A stretch of DNA of 64,000 nucleotides. Origin: Desulfovibrio cuneatus DSM 11391. Its GTDB lineage: Bacteria > Desulfobacterota > Desulfovibrionia > Desulfovibrionales > Desulfovibrionaceae. The stretch is taken from assembly GCF_000430005.1 (NCBI RefSeq), contig NZ_AUCY01000011.1:1-64000 (forward strand). Direction: 5' to 3'. Shown here one piece after another: positions 55,042-63,074 of this stretch; position 1 is the first letter of the stretch; each line of letters begins with the position of its first letter. The position numbers and the translations under genes were made by a program. The notes beneath the pieces were generated by a model that had not been told where the DNA came from, did not search any database, and saw nothing but the letters and a program-made list of their open reading frames with translations.

Positions 55042-56328
55042 CTATTTAAAGCCAAAAAGGTTGGGCAACGTCAAAACAAGTTGAGGGAATATTGCCAGCA
55101 CAATTATGGCCGCCAGCATGGCCAGGCAGAATGGTATGGCTTTGAGCGAGAGTTCTTCAAGGCTTACGTCTGAAATGCCCGAAGCAATGAACAGGTTTTC
55201 ACCCAGGGGCGGAGTGGAAAAGCCCACCGCGCAGCAGCACACCAGAATAATGCCAAAGTGAATGGGGTCTACCCCCAAGCTTATCATAACAGGCAGCAGC
55301 ACAGGGGTAACAAGCATGATAATGGCCAGGGTTTCCATGAACATGCCAATGAACAGCAGGAACGCAATGACAAGGGCCCAAATAATAACAGGCTCTGTTG
55401 TCAGGCTGAGTATGCTGGAGGCAATGACTTCCGGAATTTTATACTGCACCAGCAAGCGGCCAAAGGCATAAGCGGTGAACATGATAATAAGCACACGCCC
55501 TGTAAGCCATGAACAGGTTTCAAGGGAGCGCATTATGCCTTTCAGGGTGAGTTCCTTGTAAACAAATAAGCCAATGAACAGAGTATAAAAAATGGCTACA
55601 ATGGCAGATTCCGTGGGGGTAAAGAAGCCGGAGTAAATGCCCCCAAGAATGATGAGCGGAGCAAGAATGGCCCACACCCCATCACGCACAGCCTTTTTCA
55701 GGTTGTGTGTAGCCAGCACTTCCGGGCTGGCCTGCAACCCTTTGTTTCTGCAATACAGGTAGTGGGTAAGCACAAGGGTGCTGGCAATAAGCAGCCCTGG
55801 TACAACCCCGGCCACAAACATTTTGGTAATGGAAACCTGGGCGGTAACGCCGTAAATAACCATGGGAATGCTGGGAGGGATAATAATGCCAATGCCCCCC
55901 GCGGTGGCAGTGGTGGCCCCTGCATAGCGTGGGTCGTAGTTGTTGCGGATCATGGCAGGAATCATAAGCATGCCAATGGCTGCTGTGGTGGCGGGGCCAG
56001 AGCCGGAAATTGCCCCAAAAAAGACGCAGGCAAGGGTAGTGGAAATGGCAAGCCCACCAGAAATTTTTCCTGTCATGGCTTCTGCAATGTGCACCAGCCG
56101 CCGGGAAATGCCGGCACCTTCCATCAGGGCACCTGCCAATACAAAGGCAGGCAAAGCCATAATGGGGAAGGAGTTTACAGAGTTAAAGGCAATTTGCACA
56201 ATGCTGCTTAAGTCCTGGTCAGCTACCAAAAAGGTAGCCATGGCAGAAACACCCAGGGCCACAGCAATGGGGGACCCCATAAGAAGCAGCACAATAAATG
56301 TAGAGAAAAGGACAAGTGTGTAGCTCAT
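55042..56328 (-). CDS. TRAP transporter large permease (DctM)
   Basis: This 428-aa polytopic membrane protein has the DctM hallmarks SGSGPATTAAIGMLMIPAM near residue 105, IPPSIPMVIYGVTA, FTPTESAIVAIFY and LVTPVLLPVMISLGVDPIHFG. Its ATG directly abuts the dctQ stop (TAAATG). It is followed by the HisD-like gene after 33 bases. Confidence 0.93.
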   Translation of the reverse strand: MSYTLVLFSTFIVLLLMGSPIAVALGVSAMATFLVADQDLSSIVQIAFNSVNSFPIMALPAFVLAGALMEGAGISRRLVHIAEAMTGKISGGLAISTTLACVFFGAISGSGPATTAAIGMLMIPAMIRNNYDPRYAGATTATAGGIGIIIPPSIPMVIYGVTAQVSITKMFVAGVVPGLLIASTLVLTHYLYCRNKGLQASPEVLATHNLKKAVRDGVWAILAPLIILGGIYSGFFTPTESAIVAIFYTLFIGLFVYKELTLKGIMRSLETCSWLTGRVLIIMFTAYAFGRLLVQYKIPEVIASSILSLTTEPVIIWALVIAFLLFIGMFMETLAIIMLVTPVLLPVMISLGVDPIHFGIILVCCCAVGFSTPPLGENLFIASGISDVSLEELSLKAIPFCLAMLAAIIVLAIFPQLVLTLPNLFGFK

Positions 56329-56877
56329 TTATTCCCCCTGCTCTTTAGCAATAAGTTCGGCATACTCTTCCGGTGCTACCTTATCTACATCTTCCAGTTC
56401 CATTTTTAATACATATTTCATGTAGTTAACCTGTATAATACGAATAGTCATAAGGGTAAAACTAATGGGGAAAATGTAGTAGACATATTCCATGGAGAGC
56501 CCAAGGGCAGGAGAATGGTATTTGTATTTTGCCAGGTCTTGAATAACAATGATGCTTTCTTTGATCATGATGATGTTAAAGGCAATCCATACCATATCAG
56601 AAAGCAACAAAAGAACCTTTTCAAAGGCTTTTGGCAGTAGTTTGAACTGCACAGTGACCCGGTTGTGGGCACCCAGGCGGGCAGCATAGGATGCCCCAAA
56701 AAACACAAACCACACAAAGGAGAAGCGAGAAATTTCCTCGCTCCAGGTGACGACGTAGTTAAACGCGACCCGCAAGAATATTTGTGAAAATAAGATACAT
56801 ACAAAAAAAACAAGTAAAATCTGCGCCATATAGTTTTCAGCGCCATCAAGAAAATGTAAAATTTTTTTTGCGCTCAT
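56329..56877 (-). CDS. TRAP transporter small permease (DctQ)
   Basis: This 182-aa protein has four membrane segments (first ILLVFFVCILFSQIFLRVAF) and the family stretch WSEEISRFSFVWFVFFGASY. It is the first gene of the minus-strand operon dctQ-dctM-hisD-like-degT-dctP, divergent from the GntR gene. GGAGTGAAGG precedes the ATG. The C-terminal tail is acidic. Confidence 0.9.
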   Translation of the reverse strand: MSAKKILHFLDGAENYMAQILLVFFVCILFSQIFLRVAFNYVVTWSEEISRFSFVWFVFFGASYAARLGAHNRVTVQFKLLPKAFEKVLLLLSDMVWIAFNIIMIKESIIVIQDLAKYKYHSPALGLSMEYVYYIFPISFTLMTIRIIQVNYMKYVLKMELEDVDKVAPEEYAELIAKEQGE

Positions 56878-57397
56878 CCTTCACTCCATAGGTTAAGGTG
56901 CCGAAATATATGAAAATTAAACGTAATTCATTGATTGAGCTAATATATTGAAGTATTGGGCGAATTGAAGCTTGTATCAAGTTGGAATTATTTGGCAAGG
57001 ACTTTACGTCAATCCCCAAAATTTGACGAAATGGCTATAATGGAAAGTGTACTATACTAACGGGTAGACCAATAATGGCAGCAACAGCCCATGCCAAAAG
57101 TGCGCAGGAATCTTGGGTTTTTTACGCTGACTATGCTGATAAACATTCTGAGACGCCATGTACCCCCCCCAAAAACTTTACAGGTTTATGTACCCAGCTC
57201 GGCGTAACTCCTTTACCAGCGTAGTTAACGTCTTGCTGGTAACGAAGGCTTGTTGGTGAAAAGCTAGCACATGGTTTTTTCACGGTCAAGATTTCATGAA
57301 ATATTTCACAATATATTTCATGAAATCTATGAAATGGAATAGAGTATGTTGCAAAATCCCATTGACCCCCCATGACTTTGCTGCTTATAACATACTC
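56878..57397. other. Divergent regulatory region between TRAP operon and GntR gene
   Basis: This 520-bp AT-rich intergenic region has a nested palindrome at 57289-57328. Candidate promoter parts on the minus strand include TTGACG near 57010 followed by AT-rich sequence; on the plus strand TATAAT lies near 57033. None is strong enough to fix a start site. A run near 57240-57275 (AACGAAGGC, GTTGGTGAAAAG) resembles a fragment of family A. Confidence 0.5.
57289..57328. promoter_or_regulatory. 40-bp nested palindrome, probable GntR operator
   Basis: Two perfect copies of ATTTCATGAAAT lie at 57291-57302 and 57315-57326, 24 bp centre to centre (just over two helical turns). They lie inside a larger inverted repeat with ends AGATTTCATGAAATAT and ATATTTCATGAAATCT. 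It sits 70-110 bases before the GntR start, the expected place for autoregulation by a dimer pair. Confidence 0.75.
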
Positions 57398-58066
57398 ATG
57401 CATACTCAAAATAACCCAGAATACCATGCCCCTAAGTCACTTATTGCTTATGAAATGATATGCAAAATGATTTTAAGTGGCGCAGCCCTTCCTGGAACCC
57501 GGCTTATTCTCGTTGAACTTGAACAAAAATTAGGCATGGGCCGGGGGCCCATACGTGATGCTTTGTTGCTTTTGGATAAGTCAGGGCTTGTGCAAAACAT
57601 TCCCTACAAAGGGGCAGTGGTAATGATGCCCCCTGGCTACAGGGAAATGGTGCTTATTTACGAACAGCGCTGTCATCTTGAAATTGCCCTTGCGGTGGAA
57701 GCAATGCGCCTGTCCAGCCCGGAAGATATTCATTCCCTTGCAGCCAAAGCGAAGGAAATGGAACTGCTTCCGCAAGAAAAAGGCTATTTTTTTCATATGG
57801 ACAGGGAATTTCACCACCAGTTGTATCAGCTTTCACGCATGCCGCATCTTGTGTCCATTGTGGAACATCTTATGGATTTTGTGCAGGTATTCCTTACATT
57901 GCGGGCCTATTCTGTGACACACAAAGAGCTTTTCAATCAGCAACATGAAGCCATAATTCAAGCCCTTTGGCAAAAAGACGAAGCGCTACTGAGAACAACA
58001 TTAGAGAATAATATTATGGTAGGGCTTGAGGCAGTGCGCGAAGAGTTGCAACGCTTTTCCCGTTAA
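57398..58066 (+). CDS. GntR-family regulator, FadR/FCD subgroup (second copy)
   Basis: This 222-aa regulator is paralogous to the one at 3690-4373: the wHTH KLGMGRGPIRDALLLLDKSG and QNIPYKGAVVMMP match nearly word for word. The C-terminal FCD domain has DREFHHQLYQLSRMPH and QQHEAIIQALW with likely metal-binding His/Glu/Asp. The start at 57398 is chosen by alignment with its paralogue; no good ribosome site precedes it. It is divergent from the dctQ operon, which it probably controls through the palindrome at 57289. Confidence 0.88.
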   Translation: MHTQNNPEYHAPKSLIAYEMICKMILSGAALPGTRLILVELEQKLGMGRGPIRDALLLLDKSGLVQNIPYKGAVVMMPPGYREMVLIYEQRCHLEIALAVEAMRLSSPEDIHSLAAKAKEMELLPQEKGYFFHMDREFHHQLYQLSRMPHLVSIVEHLMDFVQVFLTLRAYSVTHKELFNQQHEAIIQALWQKDEALLRTTLENNIMVGLEAVREELQRFSR

Positions 58067-58187
58067 GGTGGTTTAGGTATACGGCGTTTTTTCTGGCGGG
58101 AAAGGGGGTTCTGGGCGGTGTGCTTGATGTACTCATTCCCGAAAGGAATTATGAATGGCTGATACTTGATATGAGCAGTAAATGAAC

Positions 58188-58226
58188 AGCCCCGCAACGT
58201 CTTTTGGACATTGCGGGGCTTTTTTG
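58188..58226 (+). terminator. Terminator after the GntR gene
   Basis: AGCCCCGCAACGTC pairs with GACATTGCGGGGCT, followed by six T residues. It also lies 10 bases after the 3' end of the selenocysteine tRNA on the other strand. Confidence 0.88.
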
Positions 58227-58235
58227 TACGGTAGG

Positions 58236-58329
58236 TGGCGGAAGCGTATAGGAGTCGAACCTACAATGGACATCACTGCCCACCACTGGTTTTGAAGACC
58301 AGGCGCCACACCGGTGACGAAACGCTTCC
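58236..58329 (-). tRNA. selC: tRNA-Sec (selenocysteine, anticodon TCA)
   Basis: This 94-nt gene has the acceptor GGAAGCGT pairing with ACGCTTCC, an encoded GCCA end, the anticodon loop CTTCAAA with TCA inside arm CTGGT/ACCAG, and a very long variable arm typical of selenocysteine tRNAs. The T arm GTAGGTTCGACTCCTA is intact. Its presence means UGA can be decoded in this organism. No selA, selB or selD lies in the window. Confidence 0.95.
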
Positions 58330-58339
58330 ATGGCTGGAA

Positions 58340-58368
58340 GATTTAGCATGTGAGGTATGCCTTGGCAA
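58340..58368 (-). promoter_or_regulatory. Promoter of selC
   Basis: On the minus strand TTGCCA and TAAATC are 17 bases apart, about 10 bases before the tRNA 5' end. Confidence 0.7.
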
Positions 58369-59155
58369 GCACAAGGTTATGCATCTTTCCATGTGGGCCT
58401 GAAGTGGTGCCCGTTGATTTTGTTTTTTTGGGGGGGACGGTATAAATGGGTGTTAGGGCAGGTTCAGGCAGGCGGTATTCCGTTTTAGCGAAAATCTTCG
58501 AAAATCGTATTCGAGAAAAAAGGGGGGGGGATGGAAAAAAAAATGGTTTGGTGAACAGGAGTAACTGTTTGTTGCATATGGATAATTTTATCTGTTTGCT
58601 CTCTTTTCTGTGTTCATGGGGGGGTGGGGAAGGCGTAAAATGAAATAGTGGGCTTGTTGTACAGTGTGTATGCTGCTATAGTTATGAACACTAATGCCTA
58701 CAAATGTGGTTATGTCTGTTTTTTGGGGGCATGGCTGCATGGGGAATCGCTTTTTATTAAAAGGCAATGGGCAACAGTTTTATGAGTGTTCATAAAGGAT
58801 AAGTAAGATGTTTGTACCTAGAACTGGTAGCATACGTACGGCTGGGAACCGCCCCTGCTCTTGTTTACTTTTTTTCTTATCCTTTCGCTTGCCGTGCCAT
58901 TGTCCCTGGCAGGCAGTGCCACTAGTGCAGCACTATGCGTATTGGTAATTGCGCGGAAATTACGTTGTGCTGATGGTGGTATGAACTGAGGGGAGCCCAA
59001 CAACTTTAGTGCCAACGCAGGAGTTGGGTTCCCTTCTCTTCTAAAGTATGTACCATTTGGAGTAGTCGCTTAACGGTGCGTAACGCGCGCTTGGCCCTTA
59101 CGTCTTTTGCCTTAATCTACCCAACAGTAAAAACGCATTTTGTGTATCCTTTGTG
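58369..59155. other. Intergenic region with long hairpin
   Basis: Nearly 790 bp without a gene I can support. It has G-rich runs (GGGGGGGA near 58430, AGGGGGGGGATGG near 58520). A strong inverted repeat GGGAGCCCAAC/GTTGGGTTCCC lies at 58991-59033, followed by TTCTCTTCT on the plus strand. The rest looks unstructured. Confidence 0.45.
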
Positions 59156-59527
59156 TTATGGCAAGGGGGGCACTGGCATTTCCGCGCACCTGCTGTGCAG
59201 CCCCTGCCCATGCACGGCCAGCCAAATGCACGGGGTGCTTGTGGTGGCTACACGGTGTTTGCAATGGGCAGGCAACAGCACGTGCATGCCCTGCACAAGG
59301 TGCACAGTGCTGCCGTTGGCATATTCCAGTGTGGCTTCGCCTTGCAGCACCATCACCCATTCATCCTTGTCCTGGTCATACCATTCCCCTGGGGGGGTGG
59401 TGTGCCCATGGGAAATAATGCGCTCTACCAGCAGTCCATGGGGCCCTTGTACAATGGGTTCAAAAATTTCCTGGTCTGTGCTCTGTTGTGCCAAGAGGGA
59501 TGGGGGAATATGAAACAGGGTGTGCAT
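59156..59527 (-). CDS. Cupin-domain protein
   Basis: This 123-aa single beta-barrel has the cupin pattern: GEWYDQDKDEWVMVLQGEAT for the first motif (E and the usual His positions partly replaced by D) and GMHVLLPAHCKHRV for the second (H present). It may bind metal and act as a small enzyme or sensor; no substrate is suggested. The start at 59527 fits the fold; the upstream extension runs into eptA debris. No clear ribosome site. Confidence 0.7.
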   Translation of the reverse strand: MHTLFHIPPSLLAQQSTDQEIFEPIVQGPHGLLVERIISHGHTTPPGEWYDQDKDEWVMVLQGEATLEYANGSTVHLVQGMHVLLPAHCKHRVATTSTPCIWLAVHGQGLHSRCAEMPVPPLP

Positions 59528-59576
59528 AATGGGTGGCCGTGGTTCAGGAATGAGGTTGCGGGGGGAGTGACTGTTT

Positions 59577-60075
59577 CTGCGTGGCCTCTGCTTCTGTGTG
59601 GCGGCAGACCTGGAACAGGTTCTGGTGTGAAAAGCTGTCCGTGGTGGCATGTTGCTTCAGGCAGTCATAATCTCTGTGGCCGTATTTTTTCATGGAATCT
59701 GACTTCATTGAGTGAAAAGTTGCCAGCCCGACCAGCTTCACCCACCACCAGCACAAATACCGTGGGCATAGTGAGTTCTTCTGTTTTTTGCGTCTTCCCC
59801 AACATGGACAAAACCAAGGGGAACGGCAAATTTCTTCATTGTGTACCGAATGGAGGAATACACATAGTTGCCCACGGTAATAAGGGCTTTGGCTTTGGCA
59901 TGGTTTCTGCCAAATGCCACAACTTCTTTATGGTTCAGGGCACCAAGGCTTGCCACTAGCAACAGGCCCAAAAGGCAGACCAGCAGCCGAAAGCGCACTT
60001 CCTGCCACAGCGGGCGGTAGTGAATGGGCGTGCAGGCCAGCAGTACCGCAGGCAAAACCCCTGTGCACAGCACCC
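59577..60075 (-). pseudogene. Wrecked phosphoethanolamine transferase (eptA-like)
   Basis: Fragments of a lipid A phosphoethanolamine transferase are spread over all three minus-strand frames. The first, 60075 to about 59770, gives GVLPAVLLACTP, then RNHAKAKALITVGNYVYSSI. The second gives VFVLVVGEAGRAGNFSLNE, the catalytic sulfatase start. The third, around 59669-59577, gives YDCLKQHATTDSFSHQNLFQ, the C-terminal end. The N-terminal ~120 residues and about 300 residues of the sulfatase domain are missing, and there are frameshifts. Confidence 0.75.
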
Positions 60076-60240
60076 AGCAAAAAAGAGGGCATGTGCATAA
60101 CGCGCATACCCACCTCCAAGCACAAGCCAAGATACGTTCTGTGACAGTCTGACGTTATTACGCAGAGTGGGGCGGGTGCATTTTAGGGCGTTTAGTGGTT
60201 CCACAGCTAAAATGCACCCGGCATCGTGCAGGTGTATACG

Positions 60241-61299
60241 TTAAATCAATACAATGGGTTTAATAACATCGGCAGATTTGGCGTGCATCATTTCAAGGGC
60301 TTCGTCAATTTTATCCAGGCCCTTGAAGGTGTGGCTTACCATAAGGGCAGGGTCCAGGCGTTTTTCCATAACCAGTTCTGCCATGCGTTCCATACGCACC
60401 CGGCCACCGGGGGTAAGGCCACCCTGGATGTTTTTATGTCCCATGCCGCAAGCCCAGCCCAAGCGAGGAATGGGCAAGGTTGCACCTTCGCCATAGTAGT
60501 TGACGTTGCCAATACTGCCCCCGGCTTTAACCATGTCTACGGCCTGTCCTAATACAGTGCCAGGTCCGCCTGCCACAATAACATGGTCCACGCCTTTGCC
60601 ATTGGTTGCGTCAAGAATCTGCGTGACAATATCGCCATTTTTGTAGTTGATAATGGTTGTGGCCCCGTATTTCATGGCCAAATCGCAGCAATTTTTGCGG
60701 CTTCCCACAGCCATAATGCGCCCGGCTCCGCGCAGGCGTGCCCCAGCCACTGCCATAAGACCTACCGGGCCAATGCCAATAACGGCAACACTGGCACCGA
60801 GTTGGATGTTGGCCAGTTCAGCACCATGCAGGCCAGTGGTGACCATGTCTGGCAACATAATAGCCTGCTCCAGGGTCATACCTGCGGGTATTTTTGCCAG
60901 GTTCATGTCTGCATCGTTCACATGAAAAAATTCAGCAAAAACGCCATCTTTGATGTTGGAAAATTTCCAGCCGCTCAGGGCACCTTCCGAATGGCAGGCA
61001 GGAACGCCTTCTTGAATGGCAACGGAGCGCCAGTTGGGGGTAATGGCAGGAACAATAACTTTATCCCCAGGTTTAAAGTCTTTTACCTCACAACCAACTT
61101 CTACAATTTCGCCCACTGCTTCGTGCCCCAGAATCATGTCTTTACGTTCCCCCAACGCGCCTTCATACACGGTGTGAATATCTGAAGTGCAGGGGGCAAG
61201 GGCCAGGGGACGGAGGATGGCATCAAAGGGGCCAGCCACTGGCTTCTCTTTTTCAATCCATCCCGTTTGTCCAATTTTGAGCATAGCAAATCCGCGCAT
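60241..61299 (-). CDS. NADP-dependent secondary alcohol dehydrogenase (TbADH-like)
   Basis: This 352-aa zinc alcohol dehydrogenase is close in sequence to the Thermoanaerobacter/Clostridium isopropanol dehydrogenase. Catalytic zinc ligands are C in LAPCTSDIHT (37), H-E in LGHEAVGE (59-60) and D in MLPDMVTTG (~150). The structural-zinc cysteines of liver ADH are absent, as in that subgroup. Cofactor loop GSRKN with a later Y in INYKNG matches NADPH users. The start at 61299 has AAGGAG. Flanked by non-coding sequence, so likely single. Confidence 0.93.
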   Translation of the reverse strand: MRGFAMLKIGQTGWIEKEKPVAGPFDAILRPLALAPCTSDIHTVYEGALGERKDMILGHEAVGEIVEVGCEVKDFKPGDKVIVPAITPNWRSVAIQEGVPACHSEGALSGWKFSNIKDGVFAEFFHVNDADMNLAKIPAGMTLEQAIMLPDMVTTGLHGAELANIQLGASVAVIGIGPVGLMAVAGARLRGAGRIMAVGSRKNCCDLAMKYGATTIINYKNGDIVTQILDATNGKGVDHVIVAGGPGTVLGQAVDMVKAGGSIGNVNYYGEGATLPIPRLGWACGMGHKNIQGGLTPGGRVRMERMAELVMEKRLDPALMVSHTFKGLDKIDEALEMMHAKSADVIKPIVLI

Positions 61300-61588
61300 A
61301 ATGAACTCCTTGTTATAGTTTGACCTGCTAAATGAATACAATATATTTATTTATGACTATGGCGTTATTGGGATAATGTCAACGGACAAGGAATAATATC
61401 AGCAAAATTTTTTGCGTACAGAGTCGATGGTATCGGTTATGCGAGCAGGACAGCAGTAAAGCAGGGGAGTGCCTGGTTTGGATAACTTGGGAAAACGTAA
61501 AAAGTCCGAGGAAGTGTAATTTAAGAAAGTATGTATGATCTATGCGCCGCTTCATGGGCGGGGTGAATCAAGGGCAGCTTGTTTTTTG
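61300..61588. other. AT-rich spacer
   Basis: About 290 bp between two minus-strand genes. It includes upstream sequence of the alcohol dehydrogenase. I see no repeat, hairpin or ORF of note. Confidence 0.4.
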
Positions 61589-62740
61589 CTATCCAGCTAC
61601 AACAAACTGGTGCATGTATTCCACCACCTGGGGCAGCACTTGCTGGGGCAGCAGGGTGTTCAGGCAGGCAATGCCAATGGGGCACGTGTTTTGGTCGCAT
61701 GGTTGGCAGGGCAGGCCAAGGCGCATGTCCATGTGCTCCGGGGAAGGGAAGGTCCATTCCGTGCCTGTGGCCCCAAGCAATGTCATGGTGGGCACCCCAA
61801 GGGCCACAGCCATGTGCCGCGGGGCGGAACAGTTGCCAAGGTGGGCTGCGGCAAATGTCATGCAGGCTGCCATGGCCCGCAAGGAAAGCATGGCAGAAGG
61901 CACCACTATCTGCTTTTTGCACTGGCACAAGGCCCGCAGGGCGTGTACTTCTTCCTCTTCCCCTGGGCCATAAGGCAGCAGAAAGTGGCAACCGGGAAAC
62001 TGGGCCACCATGCCATCCATAAGTTGTGCATAATGGGCAGCAGGCCAGCGCCGCGTTTCCCTGCGGTGGGTGGCATCTATCGTAATGAAAAAGGGCTGGT
62101 TCGGGGCTATGCGCGCGGGAAGGGGGCCAGTGGCTTGTTCCCGCCCTGGAAAAGGGGTGCAGGGCAGGCCGTATTCTGCAAGCATGGCCGCAGCAGTGTG
62201 GCGTTCATCCTCTGTAAGAAACAGGCGGGGGCGTTCCCCTTGCCATTCCAGGCCAAGACCACGCAAAATACCTGCTTTTTGCCCGGCGCTGTAGCCTTCT
62301 CCTTCCTCATACCAGTGGGTATACAGCGGGCGGGTGTACCATGGGGGCGGAAAGCTTAGGCGGATGGCAGCGCGGGAAAAGCCCACTACCCAACGGCAGC
62401 GGGGAAGCTGCTGAAAGTCGATAACCATATCAAACCCGCTGGCTGCCACACTGCGGTAAAATGCTATTTCATGCCACAAGGTGGTGAGCTTTTTTTTGTC
62501 TACCCCCCACAACGTGTGCAGGTATGGGTTGCCTTGCAGTACGGGCAGGCACTTTTTTTCTGTAAAATAATGCAGTTCCGCTTCAGGAAAACGGCGGTGC
62601 AGCATTTCCACCGCAGGGGTGGAAAGCAATACGTCGCCAATTTGGCGCAACTGGCATAGCAAAATTCGCCGGGGTGGGTGCTGGAGCAAGGCAGGGGGCA
62701 CGGGGCGTGCAGCAATATGGGCAGGAGCAGAATGGTTCAT
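61589..62740 (-). CDS. Glycosyltransferase family 9 (heptosyltransferase-like)
   Basis: This 383-aa GT-B glycosyltransferase is similar to LPS heptosyltransferases (WaaC/WaaF/WaaQ). It has ILLCQLRQIGDVLLSTPAVEMLHRRFP at the start, FFITIDATHRRETRRWPAAHY near 235 (donor domain), and MTFAAAHLGNCSAPRHMAVALGVPTMTLLG near 310 (sugar-nucleotide site, with the usual D replaced in NCSAPRH). It probably adds a heptose to the lipid A core from the cytoplasmic side. The start at 62740 lacks a good ribosome site; the longer frame is unlikely. Confidence 0.87.
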   Translation of the reverse strand: MNHSAPAHIAARPVPPALLQHPPRRILLCQLRQIGDVLLSTPAVEMLHRRFPEAELHYFTEKKCLPVLQGNPYLHTLWGVDKKKLTTLWHEIAFYRSVAASGFDMVIDFQQLPRCRWVVGFSRAAIRLSFPPPWYTRPLYTHWYEEGEGYSAGQKAGILRGLGLEWQGERPRLFLTEDERHTAAAMLAEYGLPCTPFPGREQATGPLPARIAPNQPFFITIDATHRRETRRWPAAHYAQLMDGMVAQFPGCHFLLPYGPGEEEEVHALRALCQCKKQIVVPSAMLSLRAMAACMTFAAAHLGNCSAPRHMAVALGVPTMTLLGATGTEWTFPSPEHMDMRLGLPCQPCDQNTCPIGIACLNTLLPQQVLPQVVEYMHQFVVAG

Positions 62741-62929
62741 GATGGCAGGCAGGGTTAAGGGGCGGTACGTTTGAATAGGATAGTACTGGAACCGGAACGA
62801 TGCGTAAGCGCAAACAGTACCGGGGGTTGTACCGTGAAGCCCGGGGAAAGGCAATGAACTTCCGCTCCTGCGGCGGGAAAGATGCTCCGGCGGCATAGCC
62901 GCCTACGCCCCGCCTTGTTGCTCGACTTG

Positions 62930-63021
62930 CTCCGCTTGGGCTTCGTTAAGATGAACAGTCAGCAAAGCTGTCTGTTCCCTCCGCCCTCGCTCCACGGCTC
63001 GCTACGCTCGCGACTGCCGTC
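62930..63021 (-). repeat. Family B hairpin element, inverted copy
   Basis: Read on the minus strand it has the CGGCAGTCGCGAGCG hairpin (62995-63019), then GGAGCGAGGGCGGAGGG, then a TTT-loop hairpin with stem GAACAGACAGC/GCTGACTGTTC (62953-62977), then CGAAGCCCAAGCGGAG. The stem differs almost completely from the other three copies but still pairs. A further hairpin GGCGGC/GCCGCC lies near 62885. The 62741-63257 gap contains only this and the next element. Confidence 0.8.
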
Positions 63022-63074
63022 GGCTTTAGGGAAGGCTCATAGGTTCACAGAAAAACAGAGAAACAAACCATGGA

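Noticed and set aside
57215-57275. Possible third copy of the 156-bp element
   Set aside because: AACGAAGGC and GTTGGTGAAAAGC resemble parts of it, but the order and arms do not form the palindrome, so it is at most a fragment.
58818-59015. 65-aa ORF in the selC-cupin gap
   Set aside because: No ribosome site, no family resemblance, and it overlaps the hairpin at 58991.
61535-62359. 274-aa ORF opposite the family 9 glycosyltransferase
   Set aside because: It is antisense to a gene with clear family motifs, and its sequence is Gly/His/Lys-rich shadow coding.
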